Below are positions 1 to 7,817 of a stretch of 64,000 nucleotides of DNA, in pieces (the first letter of the stretch is position 1; each line of letters opens with the position of its first letter). Location: the NCBI RefSeq assembly GCF_012272815.1, contig NZ_JAAWWL010000001.1, forward strand, positions 1,427,146-1,491,145, read 5' to 3'. Both the position numbers and the translations under genes were made by a program. The DNA comes from Croceivirga thetidis. GTDB lineage: Bacteria > Bacteroidota > Bacteroidia > Flavobacteriales > Flavobacteriaceae. The notes beneath the pieces are model-generated. The model was not told the DNA's origin, did no database searches, and saw only the letters and a program-made list of their open reading frames with translations.

Positions 1-66
1 GCCACAACTTGCAAGTAAAAGGGCTGCAACCGTGGCTAAAGTCATAAAAATTCTACTAAATTTCAT
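1..66 (-). CDS. N-terminus of a lipoprotein (partial, runs off the window)
   Basis: Reading leftwards from an ATG at 66, 22 codons stay open to the window edge. They encode a typical lipoprotein signal peptide: a basic start (MKFSRIF), a hydrophobic stretch and a lipobox ending LLASCG with the lipidated Cys at residue 21. The mature protein lies outside the window, so its function cannot be read. It starts 32 bp after the TonB receptor stop on the same strand, so the two are probably one operon, sharing the Pho-box-like control region upstream of the receptor. A phosphate-acquisition role, for instance a phosphatase or phytase, is only a guess from that context. Confidence 0.75.
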   Translation of the reverse strand, partial: MKFSRIFMTLATVAALLLASCG

Positions 67-98
67 TTTCAATAATTAAGGGTTATTAGATATAAAGT

Positions 99-3029
99 TT
101 AAAATGTATAAGTCAGTCCCAAACTGAGCGTTCGACCCAATTTGTAAGAGCGTACCGTTTCTGTTCTGATTATGCGTTGAGGACCGTTTGGACCCAAGCG
201 AACGTTTATATCGTTTGAAAAGTCGCGTACTTCGTTTCTGTTATCAAGAACACCCTGTGTTCTTCTTATCTCTGGATCTAATAAGTTTTGACCATTCAAT
301 GATACTTGCCATTTTTCATTGATATCTTGGCTTAGACGGCCATTTAAGACCACAAAACCTTTTTCAATGATGTTATCGTTATAAGAGTAATCGTAAATGG
401 CAAAACCTTCAGGATTACCCAAAACGAAAATCTTATCAGAAGCGTAGTTTGCATTTAATGAGGCAGCAAATTTGTTCTCGCCGGAAGTTTTCATGTTAAG
501 GTTCGCGTTCATGATAAAATCCGACGCCCCCTCTAAACCAGTAGAAGAATTGGTGCCAAACCTAAAAAAGTCTGTTGCATTTGTTCCATCTTCAGTAGGA
601 ACAAACTTCAAATCTTGCTCATGATGCATTAAGGTGGCGTTAAAAACAAGACTTAAATCAATTCCTTCGTAATCATCAGTGGCCTCATTGAATTTAGGCT
701 CAAGAAGGTTTATCTTACTCTCTAGTTCAATTCCAAAAACTTCTGCCTTTTCACCGGTGTTTTCGAATGTCCATATATTTTCCCCTCCACGTTGCGTAGT
801 CCTGTTAATAGGGTCTTGAATGTCTTTGTAAAAAAGAGCAAGCGAAATTAGCTGGTCATTAGATGGAAAAAACTCCCATTTTATATCAAAATTATTAGTT
901 GTTGATGCCACAAGGTTTTCGGCGTTACCAGCAACTTCTTGGCCAGAAGGAGCAACATATCTAAAAGGTGCTATCTCCTTAAATTCAGGTAAAGTAATCG
1001 TCCTACTTGCAGCAAAACGTATAGCATGTTTTTCATTTAAATCATACTTTAAATTCAAACTTGGGTAAAAGTTTTGATAGTCTTGGACAGTTTCTCCAAT
1101 CAAACGTGTACCACTACCTCCAACATCATAAACTACAGAGATGTCGTCTTTTTGTGCCCTAAGACCCGCATTGGCACTAAATCGTCCCAATTGCACATTT
1201 AAATCAAAATAGGCAGCTTGCGAAATATATTCTCCGGTATAAATATCTTGGCGTTCACCATTTTCATTAGCACTTAGAAAACGAGGCTCTAGTGCTCCGT
1301 TGGCAAAGTTTCCAGTGTTCAATATTTGATTAAGGTTATCTAGACTTGTTGTTCTGGTACTGAATCTGTCTACTCCATTTGATTCAATAACACCAACGAA
1401 TTCAGAACTAAAGTCACGTTCCTTATTTCTATAAAACACTCCAACTTCAAGATCAAATTTCTTTTTATTGTCTTCATCATCGATAATTTTGAATACATCG
1501 TTCAAGTAACCATTGTACTCTATATCTTCAATGAATTGAGCTGCTTTTCTTTGGTTAAATCCACCTTGGGAGTTCAAAGCGACAGAAGTCTCTGGAGCTG
1601 TATCAAAAAAGACCTGATTTCTAATTCGGTTAGGTTCATCGGCATTCAATAAGTTGTAGCCAACTGCCCAATTCAAATTATTTTTTTCGTTCAGCGTATG
1701 CTCGCCTATCAGCTGAGTAACAAGAAGATTTGTTTGTTTTGTGTTTTGATCTTGAGCGAATTCCAAGGGAATGCCAAAACTGCTAAATGCCCCTGTATCA
1801 TCACTAACTTGGGCTTCTCCATTTCTTCCAAATTCAACAACAAAATCGTTTAAAGTGTTCAAGAAAGTGGTGGTTGATTTTAGCTTGTTTTTATCGTTGA
1901 TAAACCAAGTCAAATCCAATAGAGCGGTGTTATTGATTTCTGATTGATGCACCGTATAATCTGATGAGCCCACCTGAACAAACCCAAATTCTAAAATTTG
2001 GTATATACCTTTATTGTATCGATAACTTTCGTCATGCGAACCGGTAAGAACAAATGAAAGTTTGCCATCAAAGAACTTTTTTCCGAAGGCTACATTAACT
2101 CCGTAATTCAAAGGGTTATCCTTTCTCCCAGGGTCCCAAGACTGTTCAGTGAGTTGCTGAACTAAAGTCCTGTCAGAATTATAAAACCCAAAGGTCGTTT
2201 CATCTGCTAAGTTTGGGGTGATTTTAAAATTATCCGATACCCCGTCTTGTGTAACAGTAGAGTTAAAGCCACCAGAAATCCCTATACTGAATTCAGAGGC
2301 CCCAATTAGTTCTCTTGATTTAATATTTATATTTCCGGACGCCTGGTCGGCAGAGTTTCTTGAAGCGTAGGTCTTGCTAATGCTTACATTTTGAATTACT
2401 CTTGTTGGGAAAAGACCGAGATTGATGTTCTTTTTATCAATATTGTCTGAAGGTATTGGTAAACCATTTAAAGTTGTAGATAAATATCTATCGCCCAAAC
2501 CCCTTACAAAAATGTCTCCTGAAGCTTCACTTTCGGAAACCCCCGAAATTTTAGTGGTAGCTGTCTTGGCGTCTGAAATACCCAAATCTCCGAGTTCCTT
2601 GGCACCAATGCTCTCAACAACGGTAACAGCATTTCGTTGATCTAATAAAAGGGCAACTTCAGAGTCTTTTCGTGCAACTGTCGTAACTACAACTTCATCA
2701 AGTGACACTCCAGCTGATGCACTCATGGGCACATTAACGTTTGTTACTTTATCAGCTTCAACAGTGACATTAGGTATTTCAACTGTTTCGTATCCCAGAT
2801 AGCTGACTACAACCGTGTAAGTGCCTGGCTCAAGACCCCCTATTTCATATAATCCGTCGAAATCAGAAGTTGTTCCAGTTGTTGTTCCCTTAATTAATAC
2901 GTTGGCAAAAGCCAATGGCTCATTATTCATCTCTTTGTCGGTAAGCTTTCCTACGATGCTTCCAGTAGAAATTTGAGCTGTTAACGTATTGATAGTCAAT
3001 ACGATAAAAATTGTTAAAAGTATTCTCAT
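99..3029 (-). CDS. TonB-dependent outer-membrane receptor with CarboxypepD_reg-like N-terminal domain
   Basis: The 976-residue protein has a signal peptide (about residues 1-18, cut after TAQ), a carboxypeptidase-regulatory-like beta-sandwich (about 22-110), a TonB-box-like DEVVVTT segment, a plug domain (about 125-240) containing FVRGLGDRY, and a long beta-barrel that ends in an aromatic residue (GLTYTF), as outer-membrane barrels do. It lacks the SusC-type hallmarks and has no SusD partner beside it. It would import a substrate across the outer membrane using TonB energy. It diverges from a PhoB/PhoR-like pair and its leader carries 11-bp-phased Pho-box-like repeats, so uptake of a phosphorus source under phosphate limitation is the likeliest role; that part is inference. 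Confidence 0.92.
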   Translation of the reverse strand: MRILLTIFIVLTINTLTAQISTGSIVGKLTDKEMNNEPLAFANVLIKGTTTGTTSDFDGLYEIGGLEPGTYTVVVSYLGYETVEIPNVTVEADKVTNVNVPMSASAGVSLDEVVVTTVARKDSEVALLLDQRNAVTVVESIGAKELGDLGISDAKTATTKISGVSESEASGDIFVRGLGDRYLSTTLNGLPIPSDNIDKKNINLGLFPTRVIQNVSISKTYASRNSADQASGNINIKSRELIGASEFSIGISGGFNSTVTQDGVSDNFKITPNLADETTFGFYNSDRTLVQQLTEQSWDPGRKDNPLNYGVNVAFGKKFFDGKLSFVLTGSHDESYRYNKGIYQILEFGFVQVGSSDYTVHQSEINNTALLDLTWFINDKNKLKSTTTFLNTLNDFVVEFGRNGEAQVSDDTGAFSSFGIPLEFAQDQNTKQTNLLVTQLIGEHTLNEKNNLNWAVGYNLLNADEPNRIRNQVFFDTAPETSVALNSQGGFNQRKAAQFIEDIEYNGYLNDVFKIIDDEDNKKKFDLEVGVFYRNKERDFSSEFVGVIESNGVDRFSTRTTSLDNLNQILNTGNFANGALEPRFLSANENGERQDIYTGEYISQAAYFDLNVQLGRFSANAGLRAQKDDISVVYDVGGSGTRLIGETVQDYQNFYPSLNLKYDLNEKHAIRFAASRTITLPEFKEIAPFRYVAPSGQEVAGNAENLVASTTNNFDIKWEFFPSNDQLISLALFYKDIQDPINRTTQRGGENIWTFENTGEKAEVFGIELESKINLLEPKFNEATDDYEGIDLSLVFNATLMHHEQDLKFVPTEDGTNATDFFRFGTNSSTGLEGASDFIMNANLNMKTSGENKFAASLNANYASDKIFVLGNPEGFAIYDYSYNDNIIEKGFVVLNGRLSQDINEKWQVSLNGQNLLDPEIRRTQGVLDNRNEVRDFSNDINVRLGPNGPQRIIRTETVRSYKLGRTLSLGLTYTF

Positions 3030-3049
3030 TACTTGTTTGGTATTCTGGG

Positions 3050-3057
3050 CAAAGAAA
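3050..3057 (-). promoter_or_regulatory. candidate -7 box for the TonB receptor
   Basis: On the minus strand this reads TTTCTTTG, seven of eight matches to the Bacteroidota -7 consensus TAnnTTTG. It lies 20 bp upstream of the receptor ATG. The nearest Pho-box-like repeat (3067-3073) ends 9 bp upstream of it, where a PhoB-type activator would replace a -33 contact. No -33 TTG is seen. Confidence 0.4.
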
Positions 3058-3066
3058 GATGGAGGC

Positions 3067-3128
3067 TGTAAAAGTCATGTTACGACCGTGTTAAGTGTTT
3101 TTTTCAAAAATGTGACGATAATGTTATC
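3067..3128. promoter_or_regulatory. tandem Pho-box-like repeats with 11-bp phasing
   Basis: Heptamers TGTAAAA (3067), TGTTACG (3078), TGTTAAG (3089), TGTGACG (3111) and TGTTATC (3122) start exactly 11 or 22 bp apart; only the slot at 3100 is degenerate. PhoB and PhoP regulators are known to bind direct repeats with 11-bp spacing (TGTCAT in E. coli, TTAACA in Bacillus, whose reverse complement is TGTTAA). A PhoB-family regulator is encoded next door at 3205. A further TGTTAAG at 3141 is out of phase. The array probably controls the divergent receptor operon and perhaps the regulator itself. Confidence 0.6.
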
Positions 3129-3173
3129 AGATTAAATCAATGTTAAGGATGATAGGCGTTATTGTAATATCTT

Positions 3174-3181
3174 TACATTTG
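3174..3181 (+). promoter_or_regulatory. -7 promoter box upstream of the response regulator
   Basis: TACATTTG is a perfect match to the Bacteroidota -7 consensus TAnnTTTG and lies 23 bp upstream of the ATG at 3205. No TTG is found at the expected -33 spacing, which would fit an activated promoter. Confidence 0.5.
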
Positions 3182-3204
3182 GTCGAGAACAAATTTTCTG
3201 AACC

Positions 3205-3891
3205 ATGAAAACTACCGATATCAGGATACTTTTAGTAGACGACGAACCCGATATTTTAGAAATAGTTGGTTATAACCTAAGTTCTGAAGGTTATGATGTC
3301 TACACGGCGAAAAATGGGGTTGAGGCTATTGCCAAAGCGAAGAAAAAAAAGCCACATTTGATCATTTTGGATGTCATGATGCCAGAAATGGATGGAATTG
3401 AAGCCTGTGAAATCTTACGCAGTACCCCAGGTTTGGAAAATACAATTATCACCTTTCTAACCGCCCGCGGCGAAGATTACTCTCAAGTTGCCGGGTTTGA
3501 TGCTGGAGCGGACGATTACATTACAAAGCCCATAAAACCAAAGGTATTGGTCAGTAAAGTGAAAGCATTACTTCGCAGAACAAAAGACAATACTGAAGAA
3601 GTTGAGGACATTGTTCAGGTAGGGAATATTGTTATCAATAGGGAAGAGTACAAAATCGTTAATAATGGGCAGGAGATTATTCTACCTAGAAAGGAGTTTG
3701 AGCTGTTATCGTTGCTAACCAGTAAACCAAGTAAGGTTTTTAAACGTGAGGTAATTTTAGATAAAGTATGGGGTAATGAAGTCGTTGTGGGGGGAAGAAC
3801 AATAGATGTTCATATTCGAAAATTACGTGAAAAAATAGGGGACCACCATTTTAAAACTGTTAAAGGGGTGGGTTACAAGTTTGTATTATAA
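3205..3891 (+). CDS. PhoB/OmpR-family response regulator
   Basis: The 228-residue protein has a receiver domain (about 5-120) with the acidic pair D12/D13, phosphoacceptor D56 in LDVMMPE, T86 and the conserved K108 of ITKP, followed by an OmpR/PhoB winged-helix DNA-binding domain (about 132-227) with the typical ending TVKGVGYKF. It is the cytoplasmic transcription factor of the pair with the kinase starting at 3892, directly after its TAA. PhoB-like phosphate control is suggested by the kinase architecture and by the 11-bp-phased repeats in the upstream gap; many flavobacterial OmpR regulators look alike, so the stimulus is not proven. Confidence 0.93.
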   Translation: MKTTDIRILLVDDEPDILEIVGYNLSSEGYDVYTAKNGVEAIAKAKKKKPHLIILDVMMPEMDGIEACEILRSTPGLENTIITFLTARGEDYSQVAGFDAGADDYITKPIKPKVLVSKVKALLRRTKDNTEEVEDIVQVGNIVINREEYKIVNNGQEIILPRKEFELLSLLTSKPSKVFKREVILDKVWGNEVVVGGRTIDVHIRKLREKIGDHHFKTVKGVGYKFVL

Positions 3892-4980
3892 ATGGCTACC
3901 AAGCTAAGAAAGTCGTATCGCTTTGCTTTACGAAGTTCCTTGATTATTTTTTTATTGGTCACTGTGCTTCTAATCGCAGTTCAATACTTATTGGGAAGAT
4001 TTGATTGGGCTTTTATTGCCATTTCCGGGCCATTGGTTTTTTTGATTTCCTTAGTTATCATCCAAGCGCGTGTTGAACGATTTATCTACCGGAGGGTTAA
4101 AAAAATATACGATGAAGTCTCGCTTTTAGAATCTTCTTCATTTTCCTCTAAGCCAGTGACTACAGATATGAAGACCTTAACCGAAGAAATCGGAAAGTTC
4201 GCCCAAGACAAAAAAATTGAAATTGATACCCTTAAAATACGGGAGGAATATCGAAAGGATTTTTTAGGTAATGTATCCCACGAATTGAAGACGCCATTAT
4301 TTACCGTACAAGGTTATATTTTGACCTTATTGGATGGGGCAATAAAAGATAAAAAGGTTCGAGATAAATATTTGGAACGCGCCAATAAAGGTGTGGAACG
4401 CCTTATCTACATCGTAAAAGATTTGGATTTGATAACCAAATTGGAATCAGGAAACTTGAATTTACAGCAAGAGGAATTTGATATTATTGAACTGGTTCAG
4501 AATGTATTTGACCTATTGGAAATGCGCGCTGCAAAAATGGAGATTTCCTTGACGTTTGATATGGATTATGAACCCATTTTCGTAGTTGGCGATAAAGAGA
4601 AGATTCAACAAGTGCTCACAAATCTTCTGGTAAATTCAATTAAATACGGGCATAAAAACGGAACAACCGAAGTTAGTATTGAAAATCTGGTACAAAACAA
4701 GATTATTGTTCGTGTAACCGACAACGGTGAAGGTATTCCAAAACAACACATACCAAGGCTTTTTGAACGCTTTTACAGGGTGGACCAAAGTGGTAGCCGA
4801 AAAGAGGGAGGGTCCGGCCTTGGTCTTTCCATAGTAAAGCACATCATAGAAGCCCATGGAGAGAAAATCTATGTCGAAAGTGAGGAAGATGTTGGTTCTG
4901 AGTTCTCTTTTACCCTCGAAAAAACTTCAAATAACGAAGAAATATCTATTGAAGAATCGAAGTTGGTAAGTCCGTCATAG
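3892..4980 (+). CDS. membrane sensor histidine kinase, PhoR-like
   Basis: The 362-residue kinase begins directly at the end of the regulator stop codon, so the two are co-translated. Two transmembrane segments (about 15-34 and 39-58) leave almost no periplasmic domain, as in PhoR. Then come the dimerisation/H-box NVSHELKTP with phosphorylated H130, an N-box around LTNLLVNSIKYG, the G1 box DNGEGIP, an F-box and the G2 box GGSGLGLSIVKH. It phosphorylates the partner regulator. There is no recognisable sensor domain, so signal input may come through another membrane protein. Its last 112 bp overlap the convergent glycosyltransferase gene. Confidence 0.92.
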   Translation: MATKLRKSYRFALRSSLIIFLLVTVLLIAVQYLLGRFDWAFIAISGPLVFLISLVIIQARVERFIYRRVKKIYDEVSLLESSSFSSKPVTTDMKTLTEEIGKFAQDKKIEIDTLKIREEYRKDFLGNVSHELKTPLFTVQGYILTLLDGAIKDKKVRDKYLERANKGVERLIYIVKDLDLITKLESGNLNLQQEEFDIIELVQNVFDLLEMRAAKMEISLTFDMDYEPIFVVGDKEKIQQVLTNLLVNSIKYGHKNGTTEVSIENLVQNKIIVRVTDNGEGIPKQHIPRLFERFYRVDQSGSRKEGGSGLGLSIVKHIIEAHGEKIYVESEEDVGSEFSFTLEKTSNNEEISIEESKLVSPS

Positions 4981-5981
4981 CTTTTTACCTTTTTTAGATC
5001 TGCAAGGCAAAACTCATTTTGTTTTGAATAGGGCACCAATCGATGCTTGTTCAATCGCTTTGCCAGGTATTCCTGTTCGTATTGGCCTGGGGTTGGAATA
5101 AAAAATGCCTTTTTTTCCAATTTAGCGAGATCCATGACTGTGGTATACCCAGAACGACTTAAGATCAATTCACTCGAATTTATTGCTACTTCCAACTCAT
5201 TTGATTGCATAAAGTTCACAACTTCAATAAAGTTATTCTGTTGGGTAATCCAATTTCTATGTTGTTCGTTTTCAATTTTTCCCTTTACAAAGAGCACCCT
5301 ACCATCAAAACTTTTTAATTCGTTCAGTAACTTTTCTTCCAAAAAGGTTCTTTGGGGTTCTGGCCCGGACAAAAGCACCATTAAATCAAAGACCTTCTGA
5401 AAATCTCTTTTTTCAAATCTGCTCAGCGGACCTAAATATTTTACTTTATCGTTGGTCTTTTTTAAGTGACCAAGTTTACCCGTTAGGTTGGGTTTCTGAT
5501 CAACATCGGGCACCCAGCATTCTGTAAACTTTTTAATGATTTTTTGGTGCATTTTTGAACTGAACCAAGTCGTATTTCCAGATAAAACATTGAGTTGGTG
5601 TGTCATAAAAACGCTAGGGATTTTTTTTGAGTAGGCTCCTAGTCGATTATCTGAAATTATACCATTGATTTTAAACTCCTTAATTATTTTTTTGATCTCC
5701 TTTTTTTCTTTGGCCATGGCCTTAAGGACTTTAGGAGAATCCCATATCATTTTGATTTTGAAGTTTTTGCCTTTCTCGGCGTATTTAATTTTGTACGAAG
5801 GCAGTTCAAATGAAGTTAATCGCGGAAATTCTTTTTGTAAAAGTTTAAGGGCAACACCATCAGATGCTATATAGACTTCAAATCCTTCGTTCAAAAGTGA
5901 TTTGATAATAGGAATACACCTTGTGGCATGACCCAATCCCCAATTCAATGGGGCAACCAATATTCGTTTCGGTTTGGGCAT
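4869..5981 (-). CDS. GT28-like glycosyltransferase
   Basis: I place the start at the ATG at 5981 (MPKPKRILVAPLNWGLGHAT); 18 codons stay open upstream but would precede the conserved beta-strand. The protein is 370 residues. The N-terminal half has the glycine-rich WGLGHATR acceptor-side loop of MurG-like enzymes, and the C-terminal half has the donor-site pattern ILSRSGYTTVMDLA and PTPGQYEQEYLA. It probably transfers a sugar to a lipid or surface acceptor in the cytoplasm or at the inner membrane; donor and acceptor are unknown. It starts 71 bp from divergent trmB. Its 3' end overlaps the kinase gene by 112 bp. Confidence 0.82.
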   Translation of the reverse strand: MPKPKRILVAPLNWGLGHATRCIPIIKSLLNEGFEVYIASDGVALKLLQKEFPRLTSFELPSYKIKYAEKGKNFKIKMIWDSPKVLKAMAKEKKEIKKIIKEFKINGIISDNRLGAYSKKIPSVFMTHQLNVLSGNTTWFSSKMHQKIIKKFTECWVPDVDQKPNLTGKLGHLKKTNDKVKYLGPLSRFEKRDFQKVFDLMVLLSGPEPQRTFLEEKLLNELKSFDGRVLFVKGKIENEQHRNWITQQNNFIEVVNFMQSNELEVAINSSELILSRSGYTTVMDLAKLEKKAFFIPTPGQYEQEYLAKRLNKHRLVPYSKQNEFCLADLKKVKSYDGLTNFDSSIDISSLFEVFSRVKENSEPTSSSLST

Positions 5982-6052
5982 AATCAACAAAGAAACGATA
6001 CCTAGGTTGCCTAGAGATTTCCTTAGTTTTGCCAAAACTTTAAGTAATTGTT

Positions 6053-6724
6053 TTGGGAAGCAAGAACAAACTAAAACGATTTGCCGAAAATCAATCCTTC
6101 AAAAATGTAATCCAGCCTACTCGCGACGAGGTTTTGAACAATTTTCAGTTTCGAGGAAATTGGAAGGATTTTTTTAAAAACGACAACCCCATTGTGGTTG
6201 AATTGGGTTGTGGCAAAGGCGAGTATACCGTAGGTCTTGCAAGACAAAACCCTGATAAAAACTTTGTTGGTATTGATATCAAAGGCGCACGTTTTTGGCG
6301 TGGTGCTAAAACTGCATTGGATGAAAATCTCAACAATGTGGCCTTTCTTCGAACCCAAATAGAATTGGTAGACCATTGTTTTGCTAAGGAGGAGGTCGCC
6401 GAAATATGGATTACGTTTCCAGACCCTCAAATAAAATACAAGAGAACGAAGCATCGAATGACCAACCAAGTTTTTTTAAACCGGTATAAAAATGTTTTGC
6501 GCCCTGAAGGTCTTATCCATTTGAAAACCGATAGTGAATTCATGCATGGTTATACCATTGGTTTATTACAAGGGCTTGGCCATAAAATACTATATGCCAA
6601 TCACAATGTGTATAAAAATGAAGGTGCACCGCCTGAAGTTTTAGGTATTCAAACGTTCTACGAAAATCAATACCTTGAAATTGATAAAGCGATTACTTAT
6701 CTTCAATTTCAACTGACCGACTAA
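6053..6724 (+). CDS. trmB: tRNA (guanine-N7-)-methyltransferase
   Basis: This 223-residue SAM-dependent enzyme forms m7G46 in tRNA. The SAM-binding strand VVELGCGKGEYT, the acidic GIDIKG strand and the family signature WITFPDPQIKYKRTKHR are all present, and the length is normal. The start is a TTG at 6053, giving MGSKNKLKRF, an N-terminus I recognise from flavobacterial TrmB proteins; no ATG lies nearby in frame. It is followed after 8 bp by the exporter gene, so 6053-7690 may be one transcript of three genes. Confidence 0.95.
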   Translation: MGSKNKLKRFAENQSFKNVIQPTRDEVLNNFQFRGNWKDFFKNDNPIVVELGCGKGEYTVGLARQNPDKNFVGIDIKGARFWRGAKTALDENLNNVAFLRTQIELVDHCFAKEEVAEIWITFPDPQIKYKRTKHRMTNQVFLNRYKNVLRPEGLIHLKTDSEFMHGYTIGLLQGLGHKILYANHNVYKNEGAPPEVLGIQTFYENQYLEIDKAITYLQFQLTD

Positions 6725-6732
6725 ATAAATTA

Positions 6733-7362
6733 ATGGAACACCTGCCTATTTTATTTTTGGCAACGCTGATTGCGGCTATTGGTGCGTCTGCTCCTCCGGG
6801 CCTTTTGAATGTAAACGCCGCTAAAATTGCGGTCGATAAAGGAAAAAGGGCTGGATTGAGTTTTAGCTTGGGTATTGCCCTGACCGTTGCATTCCAAGTC
6901 TACTTGGCAGTGCGGATAGGAAAGTTTCTAAATCGCAATCCTGAAGTTGTGGAATGGCTGATGAAAGCGGCCGTTCTCTTATTTGCGGTTTTAACGGTGT
7001 TCTTTTTTGTAAAAGGGTACAAAAAGTCGCGAAAAGCAATCCCACTTGACCAAAACAAAAAACGGAACAGTTTTCTTGGTGGTTTTTTCTTGGCTTGGCT
7101 TAATTTTCTTCAAATACCATTTTACAGTTGGTTGAACACTTTTTTTTACAACCAGCACATCATGATGTTTGATGTAAGTGATGAAATTGTATTCATACTT
7201 TCTGCGGCCTTTGGCACTTTTTTAGTCATGTACCTATATGTTTTTTACTTCAATAAATTGGAAACCAAAACAAATTGGTTCTCTAAGAATTCAAACTATG
7301 TGCTCAGTGGATTAATGTTGGTCCTACTTTTTATTACCACTATTCGAATTTTTTATCATTAG
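6733..7362 (+). CDS. LysE-family translocator
   Basis: The 209-residue inner-membrane protein has about six hydrophobic segments and the LysE/RhtB-type N-terminus GASAPPGLLNVNAAK with a conserved Pro-Pro-Gly turn. Members of the family export amino acids or other small metabolites; the substrate here cannot be read from sequence. It lies between trmB and the alkyltransferase-like gene with gaps of 8 and 1 bp, so translation is probably coupled. Confidence 0.85.
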   Translation: MEHLPILFLATLIAAIGASAPPGLLNVNAAKIAVDKGKRAGLSFSLGIALTVAFQVYLAVRIGKFLNRNPEVVEWLMKAAVLLFAVLTVFFFVKGYKKSRKAIPLDQNKKRNSFLGGFFLAWLNFLQIPFYSWLNTFFYNQHIMMFDVSDEIVFILSAAFGTFLVMYLYVFYFNKLETKTNWFSKNSNYVLSGLMLVLLFITTIRIFYH

Positions 7363-7363
7363 C

Positions 7364-7690
7364 ATGCAAGAAGAAAGTTTTTTCGATAAGGTATATGAAG
7401 TTGCCCGCCAAATTCCGTACGGTAAAGTAACTTCCTATGGGGCTATTGCCAAATATCTTGGTGCGGCACGAAGTGCCCGAATGGTTGGTTGGGCAATGAA
7501 TAATTCACACACCAAAGATGTACCCGCTCACAGGGTAGTAAATAGGGTTGGTGTTCTTACTGGTAAACACCACTTTGATGGTACTAATCTTATGCAACAA
7601 TTGCTTGAAAATGAAGGAGTAAAAGTGGTTGATAATCAAATTGTTGATTTTCAAAAACATTTTTGGGACCCAATAAAAGAGTTGGACTAA
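7364..7690 (+). CDS. alkyltransferase-like (ATL) protein of the MGMT family
   Basis: The 108-residue protein matches the C-terminal DNA-binding domain of O6-alkylguanine-DNA alkyltransferases: IPYGKVTSYGAIA (helix-turn-helix with the base-flipping region), then PAHRVVNRVG. The acceptor Cys of the usual PCHRV motif is replaced by Ala (A55), so it cannot accept an alkyl group itself. Known ATL proteins bind O6-alkylguanine lesions and hand them to nucleotide excision repair; that role is inferred here. The start codon ATG follows the upstream stop by 1 bp. Confidence 0.88.
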   Translation: MQEESFFDKVYEVARQIPYGKVTSYGAIAKYLGAARSARMVGWAMNNSHTKDVPAHRVVNRVGVLTGKHHFDGTNLMQQLLENEGVKVVDNQIVDFQKHFWDPIKELD

Positions 7691-7766
7691 AATTGTCGAA
7701 TAAGGCTTTCTTATTCCAACATCCTTACAATCAATCTCAAGCCTTTTCTAGCAAAGGCGCAAGGCG

Positions 7767-7774
7767 TATCTTTG
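7767..7774 (+). promoter_or_regulatory. -7 promoter box upstream of mrp
   Basis: TATCTTTG matches TAnnTTTG perfectly, 43 bp upstream of the Mrp ATG, in a 127-bp gap that holds nothing else I recognise. No -33 TTG is seen at the usual spacing. Confidence 0.45.
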
Positions 7775-7817
7775 TAATCTTGAATAGATTGGAACGACTT
7801 GTCAGAAAATAAGATTG

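Noticed and set aside
2422-2640. Open frame antisense to the TonB receptor, and similar antisense frames across the window
   Set aside because: They lie inside well-supported genes, show no family features and have no promoter of their own.
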